Origin: an uncultured Coriobacteriia bacterium
Lineage (GTDB): Bacteria; Actinomycetota; Coriobacteriia; Coriobacteriales; QAMH01
Reading direction: 5' to 3'
DNA length: 6,918 bases
NCBI GenBank assembly: GCA_902493755.1
Contig: CABURF010000058.1
Location: 1 to 6,918, forward strand
A program made the position numbers and the translations under genes. The notes beneath the pieces are model-generated. The model made no database searches. It worked only from the letters and a program-made list of their open reading frames with translations, and was not told the origin of the DNA. This document shows positions 1 to 6,192 of the stretch, in pieces (position 1 is the first letter of the stretch; each line of letters opens with the position of its first letter).

Positions 1-1156
1 GGCGTGCCGCGTCCAATGTTGCATCAGATGCTTTGTTCGCCGTCGCTTGTCATGGATGCCATGATCGATGGAGATCCGTATCCCATCAAGGCGATGATCT
101 GCTGGGAATCCAATCCGCTTGCCTGGGCGCCCAACACCAAGAAGATGTACAAGGCCCTCAAGAACCTCGACCTGCTCGTCTCCGTCGAGTACTGGAAGAC
201 GCCGACCGCGGCACTGGCCGACTACATCATGCCCGCTTGCGACTGGATGGAGCGTCCGCTGTGCACCACGTCCGAGGACTCCATGGACTTCATCACCGTG
301 GGTGACCGCGGTGTCGAGCCCTATGAGGAGCGCCGCGTGGACTATGGGTCAGGAAAAGGACTGGCCGTGGGAGACCTACGAGCAGGCGATCGAGTACACG
401 GTCGAGCGCGTCCCGGATCTGGATTACGAGAAGGCCGTCAACATGGGTACGTACTTCCCGTATCCGACCGAGTACTACAAGTACGCCAAGCGCCTCGACA
501 ATGGCCAGATCATGGGATTCGCGACGAACTCGCGCAAGGCCGAGATCTACGCCTCGGTGCTCGAGGACCTCGACTATGATCCCATCCCCGTCTATCGCGA
601 GCCGGAGTCGCCGCTCGGTAATCCCGAAATGGCCAAGGAGTATCCGTTCCGCCTTACGATTTCTGGTCGCGTGAGCCCGCTCTATCACTCCGAGTTCCGC
701 ACGCCGGGACATGGTACGCGTACGGTCGAGCCGTATCCCTACACGTGGATGCACTTCAATGATGGACGCAAGCTGCACATCAAGGAAGGTGACTGGATCT
801 GGATCGAGACGCCGATGGGTCGTATTCGCCAGAAGGCACATCTGGGATGGGATATCCCCGAAGGCGTCGTGCAGGTACCGCCGAGCTGGTGGTATCCCGA
901 GCTTCCCGCCGAGGAGCCGTGGAGCCAGGGTGTGTTCGACGCTGCCGGTAACGTGCTTGTCGACGATGACCCGGACAAGGCCGATCAGATGACCGCCACT
1001 TGGTGCACGCGTGGTCTACTTTGCAAGATCTATCCTTGCATTGATCCATCTGATGGCACGGATGACGCGATTCCCATCGACCAATACGATGGCAAGCATG
1101 ACACCGTGTGGGACAAGGCCTATGCGAACCTTTCCAACTGGGAGCTCAAGAAGTAG
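1..1156 (+). pseudogene. Molybdopterin-dependent oxidoreductase (acetylene-hydratase-like, DMSO reductase superfamily), 5'-partial and frameshifted
   Basis: This is the C-terminal part of a large Mo/W-bis-MGD enzyme; the N-terminus, including any Fe-S motif or Tat signal, lies before the window. Frame 1 (1 to about 345) encodes late catalytic-domain motifs such as NPLAWAPNTKKMYKAL and TPTAALADYIMPACDW, typical of this superfamily. From about 344 the protein continues in frame 2 (GQEKDWPWETYEQ onward) to the TAG at 1154-1156. The frame 2 part holds the C-terminal molybdopterin dinucleotide-binding beta-barrel, about 649-1120 (FRLTISGRVSPLYHSEFRTP, then VPPSWWYPE and LLCKIYPC). The two halves meet at the overlapping bases TATG (343-346). 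From memory of the family, about ten residues usually separate ERRxDY from GQExxWPW, so a deletion of 3n+2 bases is more likely than a single lost base. Substrate cannot be told: many Coriobacteriia encode numerous paralogues. Family assignment is confident; acetylene hydratase activity is not implied. The adjacent ferredoxin probably serves as its electron partner. Confidence 0.85.
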
Positions 1157-1167
1157 AAGTAGATTAC

Positions 1168-1198
1168 GGTGGATGACGTATCCCCCACGTCATCCACT
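1168..1198 (+). promoter_or_regulatory. Perfect inverted repeat (hairpin) between the oxidoreductase and ferredoxin genes
   Basis: GTGGATGACGT at 1169-1179 is exactly complementary to ACGTCATCCAC at 1187-1197. This gives an 11-bp stem with the 7-base loop ATCCCCC, extended by one possible G-U pair (1168 with 1198). No T-run follows, so it is not a classical intrinsic terminator. It lies 12 bases after the oxidoreductase stop and ends 22 bases before the preferred ferredoxin start. It could be an mRNA stabilising or processing element that sets the ratio of the two products, or a protein-binding operator. The repeat is seen directly; the role is inferred. Confidence 0.6.
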
Positions 1199-1208
1199 TG
1201 GCCTAGAT

Positions 1209-1213
1209 GGGAG
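1209..1213 (+). promoter_or_regulatory. Ribosome binding site that decides the ferredoxin start
   Basis: GGGAG lies 6 bases before the ATG at 1220. The alternative upstream in-frame start, GTG at 1169, is the first codon of the hairpin's left arm and has only a weak purine stretch ahead of it. The ATG at 1220 is therefore preferred. Confidence 0.55.
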
Positions 1214-1219
1214 CCCGGA

Positions 1220-1459
1220 ATGGGAGCATACGGACCGCCTCCGGGCTTCTACAAGAACAGTCCTCGTGTCAGGATTTCCGAAGACTACTGCACGGGATGC
1301 ATGAACTGCATTTCCAAATGTCCGAGAAATGACGTTTTACGTGCAAGAAAGACCGACGGCAAGATCAAGGCATGGGCACCTGCTCCTGAGAACTGCGTTG
1401 GATGCGGTCGCTGCGTCAACTCCTGTCCAACGCACTCCATTAGCATCTACCTGGTTTGA
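1220..1459 (+). CDS. Small 2[4Fe-4S] ferredoxin / 4Fe-4S dicluster protein
   Basis: This 79-residue soluble electron carrier has two complete C-x2-C-x2-C-x3-C-P motifs: CTGCMNCISKCP in the first half and CVGCGRCVNSCP near the C-terminus. All eight cysteines for two [4Fe-4S] clusters are present. There is no signal peptide or membrane segment, so it should act in the cytoplasm. The N-terminus (MGAYGPPPGFYKNSPRVRI) precedes the first cluster. It follows the molybdopterin oxidoreductase after 63 bases and is followed by a terminator, so it is probably the last gene of that operon and passes electrons to or from the enzyme. It is much shorter than the usual DmsB-type subunits, which carry four clusters. 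A longer form starting at GTG 1169 would add 17 residues, but that start lies inside a hairpin. The ferredoxin assignment is firm; the pairing with the oxidoreductase is inferred from position. If the oxidoreductase is truly broken, this gene may be a remnant without its partner. Confidence 0.9.
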   Translation: MGAYGPPPGFYKNSPRVRISEDYCTGCMNCISKCPRNDVLRARKTDGKIKAWAPAPENCVGCGRCVNSCPTHSISIYLV

Positions 1460-1497
1460 TATCGCAGATATCCCGCGCCCTTGTTCATCCCCCCCCC
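1458..1497 (+). repeat. Short GATATC inverted repeat and a run of nine C after the ferredoxin gene
   Basis: GATATC occurs twice (1458-1463 and 1467-1472) separated by GCA, overlapping the ferredoxin stop codon. Positions 1489-1497 are nine consecutive C. Neither is a terminator by itself. The C-run lies outside any coding frame I support, so slippage there would not switch a protein on or off directly. Confidence 0.4.
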
Positions 1498-1545
1498 AGA
1501 GGGCTCATGTGAAGTCATCCAGGTTGTGCGTTACTCCCTCCTTTA

Positions 1546-1585
1546 GCGCGGCGTCCGGAATGCTCCGGGCGCCACGCGCCTTTCT
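1546..1585 (+). terminator. Probable intrinsic terminator of the oxidoreductase-ferredoxin unit
   Basis: GGCGTCCGGA (1550-1559) pairs with TCCGGGCGCC (1564-1573) across the loop ATGC, with one T-G wobble. Beyond a two-base bulge (AC, 1574-1575) the outer GCGC (1546-1549) pairs with GCGC (1576-1579). The stem is about 14 bp and very GC-rich, followed by CTTTCT. The T-run is short but the stem is strong. It lies 86 bases after the ferredoxin stop and before the degV upstream region, as expected for an operon boundary. Confidence 0.7.
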
Positions 1586-1633
1586 GATAAGGTCATGAAC
1601 TCGCAGTCGTTAGCTTGCGCGATTCATTCCATT

Positions 1634-1647
1634 TTTCCAGCTGGAAA
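1634..1647. promoter_or_regulatory. 14-bp perfect palindrome upstream of degV, candidate operator
   Basis: TTTCCAGCTGGAAA is a perfect dyad 73 bases before the degV start, followed by an AT-richer stretch (AAAATATACA, 1666-1675) that could contain a -10 element. I see no convincing -35 hexamer. The placement fits an operator for a dimeric repressor controlling degV and the ABC-F gene. The palindrome is observed; its function is inferred. Confidence 0.35.
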
Positions 1648-1707
1648 TGCTCCTTGTGATGCGGGAAAATATACAGATACGCGCAAAGTCCGTGCGCTGC
1701 ATGCTAT

Positions 1708-1714
1708 AAGGAGG
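1708..1714 (+). promoter_or_regulatory. Strong Shine-Dalgarno fixing the TTG start of degV
   Basis: AAGGAGG ends 5 bases before TTG at 1720. No ATG or GTG in this frame sits at a suitable distance, so the non-canonical TTG start is well supported. Confidence 0.8.
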
Positions 1715-1719
1715 TTCCA

Positions 1720-2607
1720 TTGTCTGATTATGTCTTGAGCTGCGAGTCGACGGTTGACCTGACGCCCGACAAGATCCAGGAGCTTGGTCTCGAATGTATC
1801 TTCTTCCATTTCTACATTGATGGCGCCGAATATTCGGATGACTTGGGTCAGACGGTTTCCTTCGACGAGTTCTATCAGGCGATGAAGGATGGCGCCGAGA
1901 CCAAGACGGCAGCTATCGGTACGGGTGAATACGAGGCATTCTTCCGCACGTTTCTCGAGCAGGGCAAAGACGTGCTGCACGTCTCGCTCTCATCGGGCAT
2001 TTCGGGCACGGTCGAGTCGGCGCGCATAGCTGCCCAGACGCTGTCTGCTGAGTTTCCCGATCGCAAAATCTACGTTGTCGATTCCCTCGCCGCTTCAAGC
2101 GGTTTTGGCCTACTCATGCAGGCGCTGTCCGAGAACCGCGCTGCGGGCATGAGAATTGACGAGCTGAGGGATTGGGCCGAAGCTCACAAGCTTCATGATT
2201 GGCACTGGTTCTTCTCCACGGATCTCACCTTCTATATCAAGGGTGGTCGCGTGAAGCCGCTGAGCGGCTTTGTGGGCTCGATGCTCGGCATTTGTCCGCT
2301 CCTTAACATGGATTCGCTCGGGCGGCTCATTCCGCGCGAGAAGATTCGCTCGAAGAAGAAGGTCATCAAGCGCATCGTCGAGAAGATGGAGCAGACCGCC
2401 GACAAGGGCCTCGATTATGACGGCCCCGTCTTCATCAGCGAAAGCGATTGCATGGAGGATGCGCGCGCAGTGGCGGATCTCGTCGAGGAGCGCTTCCCCA
2501 AGATACGCGGCAAGGTCGAGATCTACAGCATCGGCACGACTATCGGTAGCCATACGGGACCGGGCACGGTTGCCCTCTTCTTCTGGGGCCGCGAGCGGGG
2601 CCTATAG
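1720..2607 (+). CDS. DegV family protein (fatty-acid-binding, FakB-like)
   Basis: This is a 295-residue soluble protein, close to the usual family length of about 280. DegV/FakB proteins bind one fatty acid and, with a FakA kinase, present it for phosphorylation and entry into phospholipid synthesis. Family landmarks run in order: an N-terminal strand and ESTVDL loop (residues 9-14, where DST/DSS is more usual); the lipid-carboxylate loop SSGISGTVESA (91-101); VVDSLAASSGFG; the GGRVK motif (175-179) after a KGG turn; and the C-terminal IGSHTGPGT signature (275-283) with its histidine and GPG. TTG is the start because a near-perfect Shine-Dalgarno stands 5 bases upstream. The ABC-F gene begins 3 bases after the stop, so the two are probably co-transcribed and translationally coupled. 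No fakA is in view, so the FakB role comes from family knowledge. The family call is very secure; the lipid bound cannot be predicted. Confidence 0.93.
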   Translation: MSDYVLSCESTVDLTPDKIQELGLECIFFHFYIDGAEYSDDLGQTVSFDEFYQAMKDGAETKTAAIGTGEYEAFFRTFLEQGKDVLHVSLSSGISGTVESARIAAQTLSAEFPDRKIYVVDSLAASSGFGLLMQALSENRAAGMRIDELRDWAEAHKLHDWHWFFSTDLTFYIKGGRVKPLSGFVGSMLGICPLLNMDSLGRLIPREKIRSKKKVIKRIVEKMEQTADKGLDYDGPVFISESDCMEDARAVADLVEERFPKIRGKVEIYSIGTTIGSHTGPGTVALFFWGRERGL

Positions 2608-2610
2608 CGC

Positions 2611-4395
2611 ATGGCATACCTCCTCGGCTGCGAGAACATCCAGCTCGAATACCCTACGGCGCGGCTCTTCGACTCCCTGACGCTTGGCGTCAACTCGGGT
2701 GACCGCATCGGCATCGTCGGACGCAACGGCGATGGCAAGTCCACGTTGCTCAAGCTTCTGGCAGGCGAAGCCTCGCCCGACGATGGCCGCGTCGTGCGCA
2801 CGGGCAACGTCACGGTTGGTATGCTCGCGCAAAAGGACGCGCTCGATGACGATGATGTTGTGGGGCATGCCATCGTTGGCGACCGTCCCGAATACGAATG
2901 GGCGGGAGACGCCCGTGTTCGCGCGGTTCTCGCGCATCTTGTGAGCGATCTCGATTGGAATGCGGAGATTGGCACGCTGTCGGGTGGGCAGCGCCGTCGC
3001 GTCGACCTGGCCCGCGTTCTCATTGGAGACTACGATGTGCTCATGATGGACGAGCCCACCAACCATCTGGACATCGAGGGCATTCACTGGCTGGCCGAGC
3101 ATCTCAAGACGCGCTGGCGCGATAACGAGGGAGCGTTGCTTCTCGTCACACACGATCGCTGGTTTCTCGATGAGGTTTGCCTCAACATGTGGGAGGTGCA
3201 CGACCGCATCGTCACGCCCTTTGAAGGCGGCTATTCCGCATACATCATGCAGCGCGTGGAGCGACAGCGCCAGGCACGCGTTGCCGAAGCCAAGCGCAAG
3301 AACATCCTGAGACGCGAGCTCGCTTGGCTCGCTCGCGGCGCACCGGCACGCTCGACCAAGCCGCGCTTTCGCGTCGAGGCGGCCGAAGCGCTCATCGCCG
3401 ATGAGCCGCCGCTGCGCAAAAAGGTGGAGCTGCGTCGCACGGCCATGTCGCGCCTGGGCAAGAAGGTCATCCACGTGCGTGACGCAAGCGTCGAGCTTGG
3501 CGGCAAGGAGATTATCAAACCGCTCGAGTGGAATATCGGGGCAGGGGAGCGCATTGCGATTCTTGGCGCCAATGGTGCAGGGAAGACGACTTTGCTCAAG
3601 TTACTCGAGGGCAAGATTCGTCCTAGTCGCGGCCGTGTCGAGATTGGTCAGACGGTGAAGTTCGCCGTGCTCACTCAGCAACTGAGCGAGCTTGACGAAC
3701 TTGGCGATGATCGTGTGCGCGAAGTATGCAACCGTCATAAGATTTACGTCGAGATGGCCGATGGCAAGACCATGTCCCCTATGCAGCTGCTCGAAGAGTT
3801 GGGCTTCGAGGCAGACCAGCTTAGCTGTCCGGTGCGCGACCTGTCCGGCGGGCAGAAGCGTCGCCTGCAGCTCATGCTTATCTTGCTCGATCGCCCCAAC
3901 GTACTTATCCTCGACGAGCCGGGCAACGATCTCGACACCGACATGCTTGCCCAACTCGAGACCCTGCTTGACTCGTGGCCCGGCACGCTGCTCATCGTGA
4001 GCCATGACCGCTATCTGGTCGAACGCGTCACCGATGACCAGTACGCCCTCATTGATGGCGAGCTCATCCATATGCCGCGTGGTGTCGATGGGTATCTTGA
4101 GGAGCTTGAGCGTAGGGAGCAAGCGAACCGAGTGGCGACACCTGCTCCGTCCGCTTCTGCCGGTGGTGGCAACGCGGTGCCCTTGCAACGCGAGTTGCGT
4201 GAGCTGCGCAAGAAGCGCACTTCGACCGAGCGCAAGATGGGTAGCGTGCGCAGCAAGCTCGAGCGTGCCCGCGAGGAGCTACTTGAGATGGAACGGATTA
4301 TGTCGCCCTGGGTGAACAGCAAGCCAAGATTTCGCAGCTTGAGGCTGAGCTTTCAACGCTTGAGGACGCATGGCTCGATTACTCCGAGCAGCTAG
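2611..4395 (+). CDS. ABC-F family ATPase, Uup-like, with frameshifted C-terminus
   Basis: A soluble tandem ABC ATPase without membrane segments, 594 residues as read. ABC-F proteins act on ribosomes, relieving stalled translation or protecting against antibiotics; Uup-type members also affect recombination intermediates. Domain 1 has Walker A GRNGDGKST (37-45), signature LSGGQ (123-127), Walker B DEPTNHLD (147-154) and an H-loop in VTHDRWFL. The interdomain linker contains the family's charged segment (RRELAWLARGAPARSTKPRF). Domain 2 has GANGAGKTT (319-327), LSGGQ (411-415), DEPGNDLD (435-442) and SHDRYL. The Walker B-flanking threonine is replaced by glycine in domain 2. A C-terminal coiled coil begins around residue 525. 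After Met560 the frame gives an unrelated tail ending at TAG 4393-4395, whereas frame 3 carries the expected helix to 4403. Both ATPase sites are intact, so the protein may still work. Its precise subfamily, and whether it is a resistance factor, cannot be settled from this sequence. Confidence 0.9.
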   Translation: MAYLLGCENIQLEYPTARLFDSLTLGVNSGDRIGIVGRNGDGKSTLLKLLAGEASPDDGRVVRTGNVTVGMLAQKDALDDDDVVGHAIVGDRPEYEWAGDARVRAVLAHLVSDLDWNAEIGTLSGGQRRRVDLARVLIGDYDVLMMDEPTNHLDIEGIHWLAEHLKTRWRDNEGALLLVTHDRWFLDEVCLNMWEVHDRIVTPFEGGYSAYIMQRVERQRQARVAEAKRKNILRRELAWLARGAPARSTKPRFRVEAAEALIADEPPLRKKVELRRTAMSRLGKKVIHVRDASVELGGKEIIKPLEWNIGAGERIAILGANGAGKTTLLKLLEGKIRPSRGRVEIGQTVKFAVLTQQLSELDELGDDRVREVCNRHKIYVEMADGKTMSPMQLLEELGFEADQLSCPVRDLSGGQKRRLQLMLILLDRPNVLILDEPGNDLDTDMLAQLETLLDSWPGTLLIVSHDRYLVERVTDDQYALIDGELIHMPRGVDGYLEELERREQANRVATPAPSASAGGGNAVPLQRELRELRKKRTSTERKMGSVRSKLERAREELLEMERIMSPWVNSKPRFRSLRLSFQRLRTHGSITPSS

Positions 4396-4403
4396 GTGAA
4401 TAG
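4287..4403 (+). other. Out-of-frame continuation of the ABC-F C-terminal coiled coil
   Basis: In frame 3 these bases read DGTDYVALGEQQAKISQ and go on through a heptad-like, Glu/Leu-rich helix ending SEQLGE before TAG at 4401-4403. This matches the second helix of the Uup-type antiparallel coiled coil, unlike the Arg/Ser-rich tail in frame 1. A TGA in frame 3 at 4284-4286 means the frame break lies after 4286, most likely around 4287-4296 near GAGATGGAACGG. Loss of one base, or of four (for example one copy of a GATG repeat), would explain it. There is no obvious slippery heptamer, so programmed frameshifting is unlikely. Confidence 0.7.
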
Positions 4404-4464
4404 CCCTTCCATCGGCTGCTTCTGTGGACATTTTGCAACTTTAATAGGTTCCGTTTGGGATAAG

Positions 4465-4473
4465 TGCTAGGAT
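4465..4473 (+). promoter_or_regulatory. Candidate promoter with extended -10 for the LCP gene
   Basis: TGCTAGGAT has the TG-N-TANNAT layout of an extended -10 element; the matching -35 position (about 4445-4450, TAGGTT) is weak. A TTGCAA at 4433-4438 lies too far upstream for normal spacing with it. Transcription would begin near 4480, giving a leader of about 40 bases. The gap 4404-4519 contains no gene I can support, so a promoter here is reasonable, but this one rests on motif matching alone. Confidence 0.4.
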
Positions 4474-4519
4474 ACGGAGCCGTACATGCCCGCCATGGCT
4501 TTCGTCTGCGGGCTCGAAT

Positions 4520-6157
4520 GTGTTCCCGATTAAACGAGGAGAGGACCGCCGATCCAACCGGAACCGCGCCAACGACAATAGAAACAGATATGGCGCGCGG
4601 GACAGCCGCCGTTCCGGCGCAAGCAGGAGGCCTCAACCTGGTTCGCAGCGGAGCGCTCGTTATAGCGCGCAGAACAGAAACGCCCGTTCCGGATCACAGG
4701 AAGACCTACGCGAAAGTGCCGCACGATCCCGCTCGCGGTCAGGATATCAGCGTCAGGGCACGCCTGATGTCCGCCAGACTTCGCAGCACTCCTCCCGTCG
4801 TGTGCGACAGGCTACTAGCCACACGCGTTCTAACGCCCAGGGTCATGCTGGTACGTATTCGAGGACAAATGTTCCCGTGCGTGCCAACGCACAACAGCAC
4901 GTACGTTCCCATGCGTCCTCTGGCAATGCAGCATCCGAGTATGCGCCTGACAACTACGTTGGGCGCAAGCGCGGCATGTCGCGGGGCAAGAAGATCGCCT
5001 TCGGCATTGTCATCGCACTCGTGGTGGTGCTTGTCTGCGGTGGTGTTGCTGCGGCACTGTGGTACAACAACATCGCCAACAACATCAAGGGCAATCAGGA
5101 TGTCACCAACCTTGCCGCCCCTGCGGCAGACGAGCCATATTACGTTCTTCTCATGGGCAGTGATGCCCGCGAGGGGTGGGAACCTGTAGACGAGTACAAC
5201 GATGGCGAGCGCTCGGATTCGATCATGGTTGCTCGCGTTGACGAGAAGGCTCAGAAGGGCAGCATCCTCTCCATACCTCGTGACCTGCGCGTCAAGATTG
5301 ACGGTCATGGTTACGGCAAAATCAATTCCGTCATCGAGTATGGTGGCTATAATCTGCTCGTAAGCACGCTCAACAAGATGCTCGATATCAAAATCAATTA
5401 TTACGCAATCGTCTATTTCCAGGGCTTCCTCGACTTGGTCGATACGCTTGGGGGCGTCACCGTCGAAGTTCCCGAAGGAACGGCTGACTACAACATGGAC
5501 GAGAGCAAGCCGGATATTATCCTTCCCGCAGGCGACGAGGTTCTTCTTAACGGTGAGCAGGCACTTGTGCTCGCGCGTTGTCGTCATGGGTGGCCCATCG
5601 ACCAGGGCGCCTACGCGATGGGCGATTATCAGCGTACGCTCAACCAGCGCAACCTCATCAAAGCCATCGCCAAGGAAGTGCTTGCCCAGGACATCACCAG
5701 AATGCCCGCCCTCATAGAGAGCCTCTCCAAATGCGTCGAGACGAACATGAGCGTTGACAGAATCATCTCGCTTGCCATGAACATGAAGGGCATGGACGTC
5801 GAGTCGATGGAATCCGCTCAGCTGCCCATTGGCGCTTCTACCATAAACGGTGATTGGCAGGCGGTCATGTACCAGGATGTCTTCGCGGTGATGGACCAGA
5901 ACTTCAAGGAGGGCAAGTCCCTATTCGAAAATCTCGACAACTTTAATTCCGAGTTCAATGACGATAACGTGAATAGTAATTACGTCGATGGCCCCGTCTA
6001 TGCGTACACCTCCTACGCGGCGCTTCATGGGAGTCCCTACAAAGAGGGCTATACGCCACCCGCTTCAGCAAAGGTCACGCTTCAGGACAGCTCGAGCGGT
6101 GAGTCAAAGTCATCTTCGTCCTCGAGCTCATCATCCAGGAAGTCGTCGAATAGCTAG
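4520..6157 (+). CDS. LCP (LytR-CpsA-Psr) family cell-wall glycopolymer transferase
   Basis: This is a 545-residue type II membrane protein. LCP enzymes transfer lipid-linked glycopolymers (wall teichoic acid-like or capsular chains) to peptidoglycan outside the membrane. Residues 1-155 form a disordered, Arg/Ser/Asn/Gln-rich cytoplasmic tail. KK at 157-158 precedes one membrane helix (about 159-181). The LCP domain follows from about 205: YYVLLMGSDAR (207-217), RSDSIMVARVD (Arg231, Asp233), SIPRDLRVKI (Arg254, Asp255), then GGVTVEVP, LVLARCRHG and GDYQRTLNQRNLIKAI, with the conserved arginines and acidic residues that bind polyprenyl phosphate. The C-terminus is a serine-rich tail (about 520-545). 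GTG at 4520 is the first start codon after the in-frame TAG at 4445-4447, but no good Shine-Dalgarno precedes it. GAGGAGAGG at 4535-4543 has no start codon at a useful distance in this frame. The exact start is therefore uncertain; the family call is firm. Confidence 0.92.
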   Translation: MFPIKRGEDRRSNRNRANDNRNRYGARDSRRSGASRRPQPGSQRSARYSAQNRNARSGSQEDLRESAARSRSRSGYQRQGTPDVRQTSQHSSRRVRQATSHTRSNAQGHAGTYSRTNVPVRANAQQHVRSHASSGNAASEYAPDNYVGRKRGMSRGKKIAFGIVIALVVVLVCGGVAAALWYNNIANNIKGNQDVTNLAAPAADEPYYVLLMGSDAREGWEPVDEYNDGERSDSIMVARVDEKAQKGSILSIPRDLRVKIDGHGYGKINSVIEYGGYNLLVSTLNKMLDIKINYYAIVYFQGFLDLVDTLGGVTVEVPEGTADYNMDESKPDIILPAGDEVLLNGEQALVLARCRHGWPIDQGAYAMGDYQRTLNQRNLIKAIAKEVLAQDITRMPALIESLSKCVETNMSVDRIISLAMNMKGMDVESMESAQLPIGASTINGDWQAVMYQDVFAVMDQNFKEGKSLFENLDNFNSEFNDDNVNSNYVDGPVYAYTSYAALHGSPYKEGYTPPASAKVTLQDSSSGESKSSSSSSSSSRKSSNS

Positions 6158-6161
6158 AGCG

Positions 6162-6192
6162 TAAGGAGGCGCGTTGGGGAAGCACGCCTCCT
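6162..6192 (+). promoter_or_regulatory. Shine-Dalgarno sequestered in a hairpin after the LCP gene
   Basis: TAAGGAGG (6162-6169), a near-perfect Shine-Dalgarno, begins 5 bases after the LCP stop. AGGAGGCG (6164-6171) is perfectly complementary to CGCCTCCT (6185-6192), so it can fold into an 8-bp stem with a TTG codon (6174-6176) in the 13-base loop. No T-run follows, which argues against a simple intrinsic terminator. It could limit translation of the downstream small ORF, act as a weak or Rho-assisted terminator for the LCP transcript, or both. Confidence 0.5.

Noticed and set aside
293..841. Long minus-strand reading frame across the oxidoreductase
   Set aside because: It mirrors the codon structure of the well-supported + strand enzyme, has no recognisable domain, and is expected in GC-rich DNA.
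2602..3474. 290-codon minus-strand reading frame opposite the ABC-F gene
   Set aside because: The + strand has both Walker A, signature and Walker B sets here; the antisense translation shows no family motif.
4284..4300. Programmed ribosomal frameshift in the ABC-F gene
   Set aside because: No slippery heptamer or convincing stimulatory structure; an indel is the simpler explanation.
4387..4420. AGCAGC / GCTGCT inverted repeat at the end of the ABC-F gene as a terminator
   Set aside because: Short stem, long loop and no T-run follow it.
4464..5189. Alternative + strand frame with ATG at 4518 overlapping the LCP N-terminus
   Set aside because: The LCP frame is continuous into the membrane helix and catalytic domain; the other frame lacks any domain and runs out inside the LCP domain.
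4739..5587. 282-codon minus-strand reading frame opposite the LCP gene
   Set aside because: It lies over the membrane helix and LCP domain of the + strand gene; antisense shadow.
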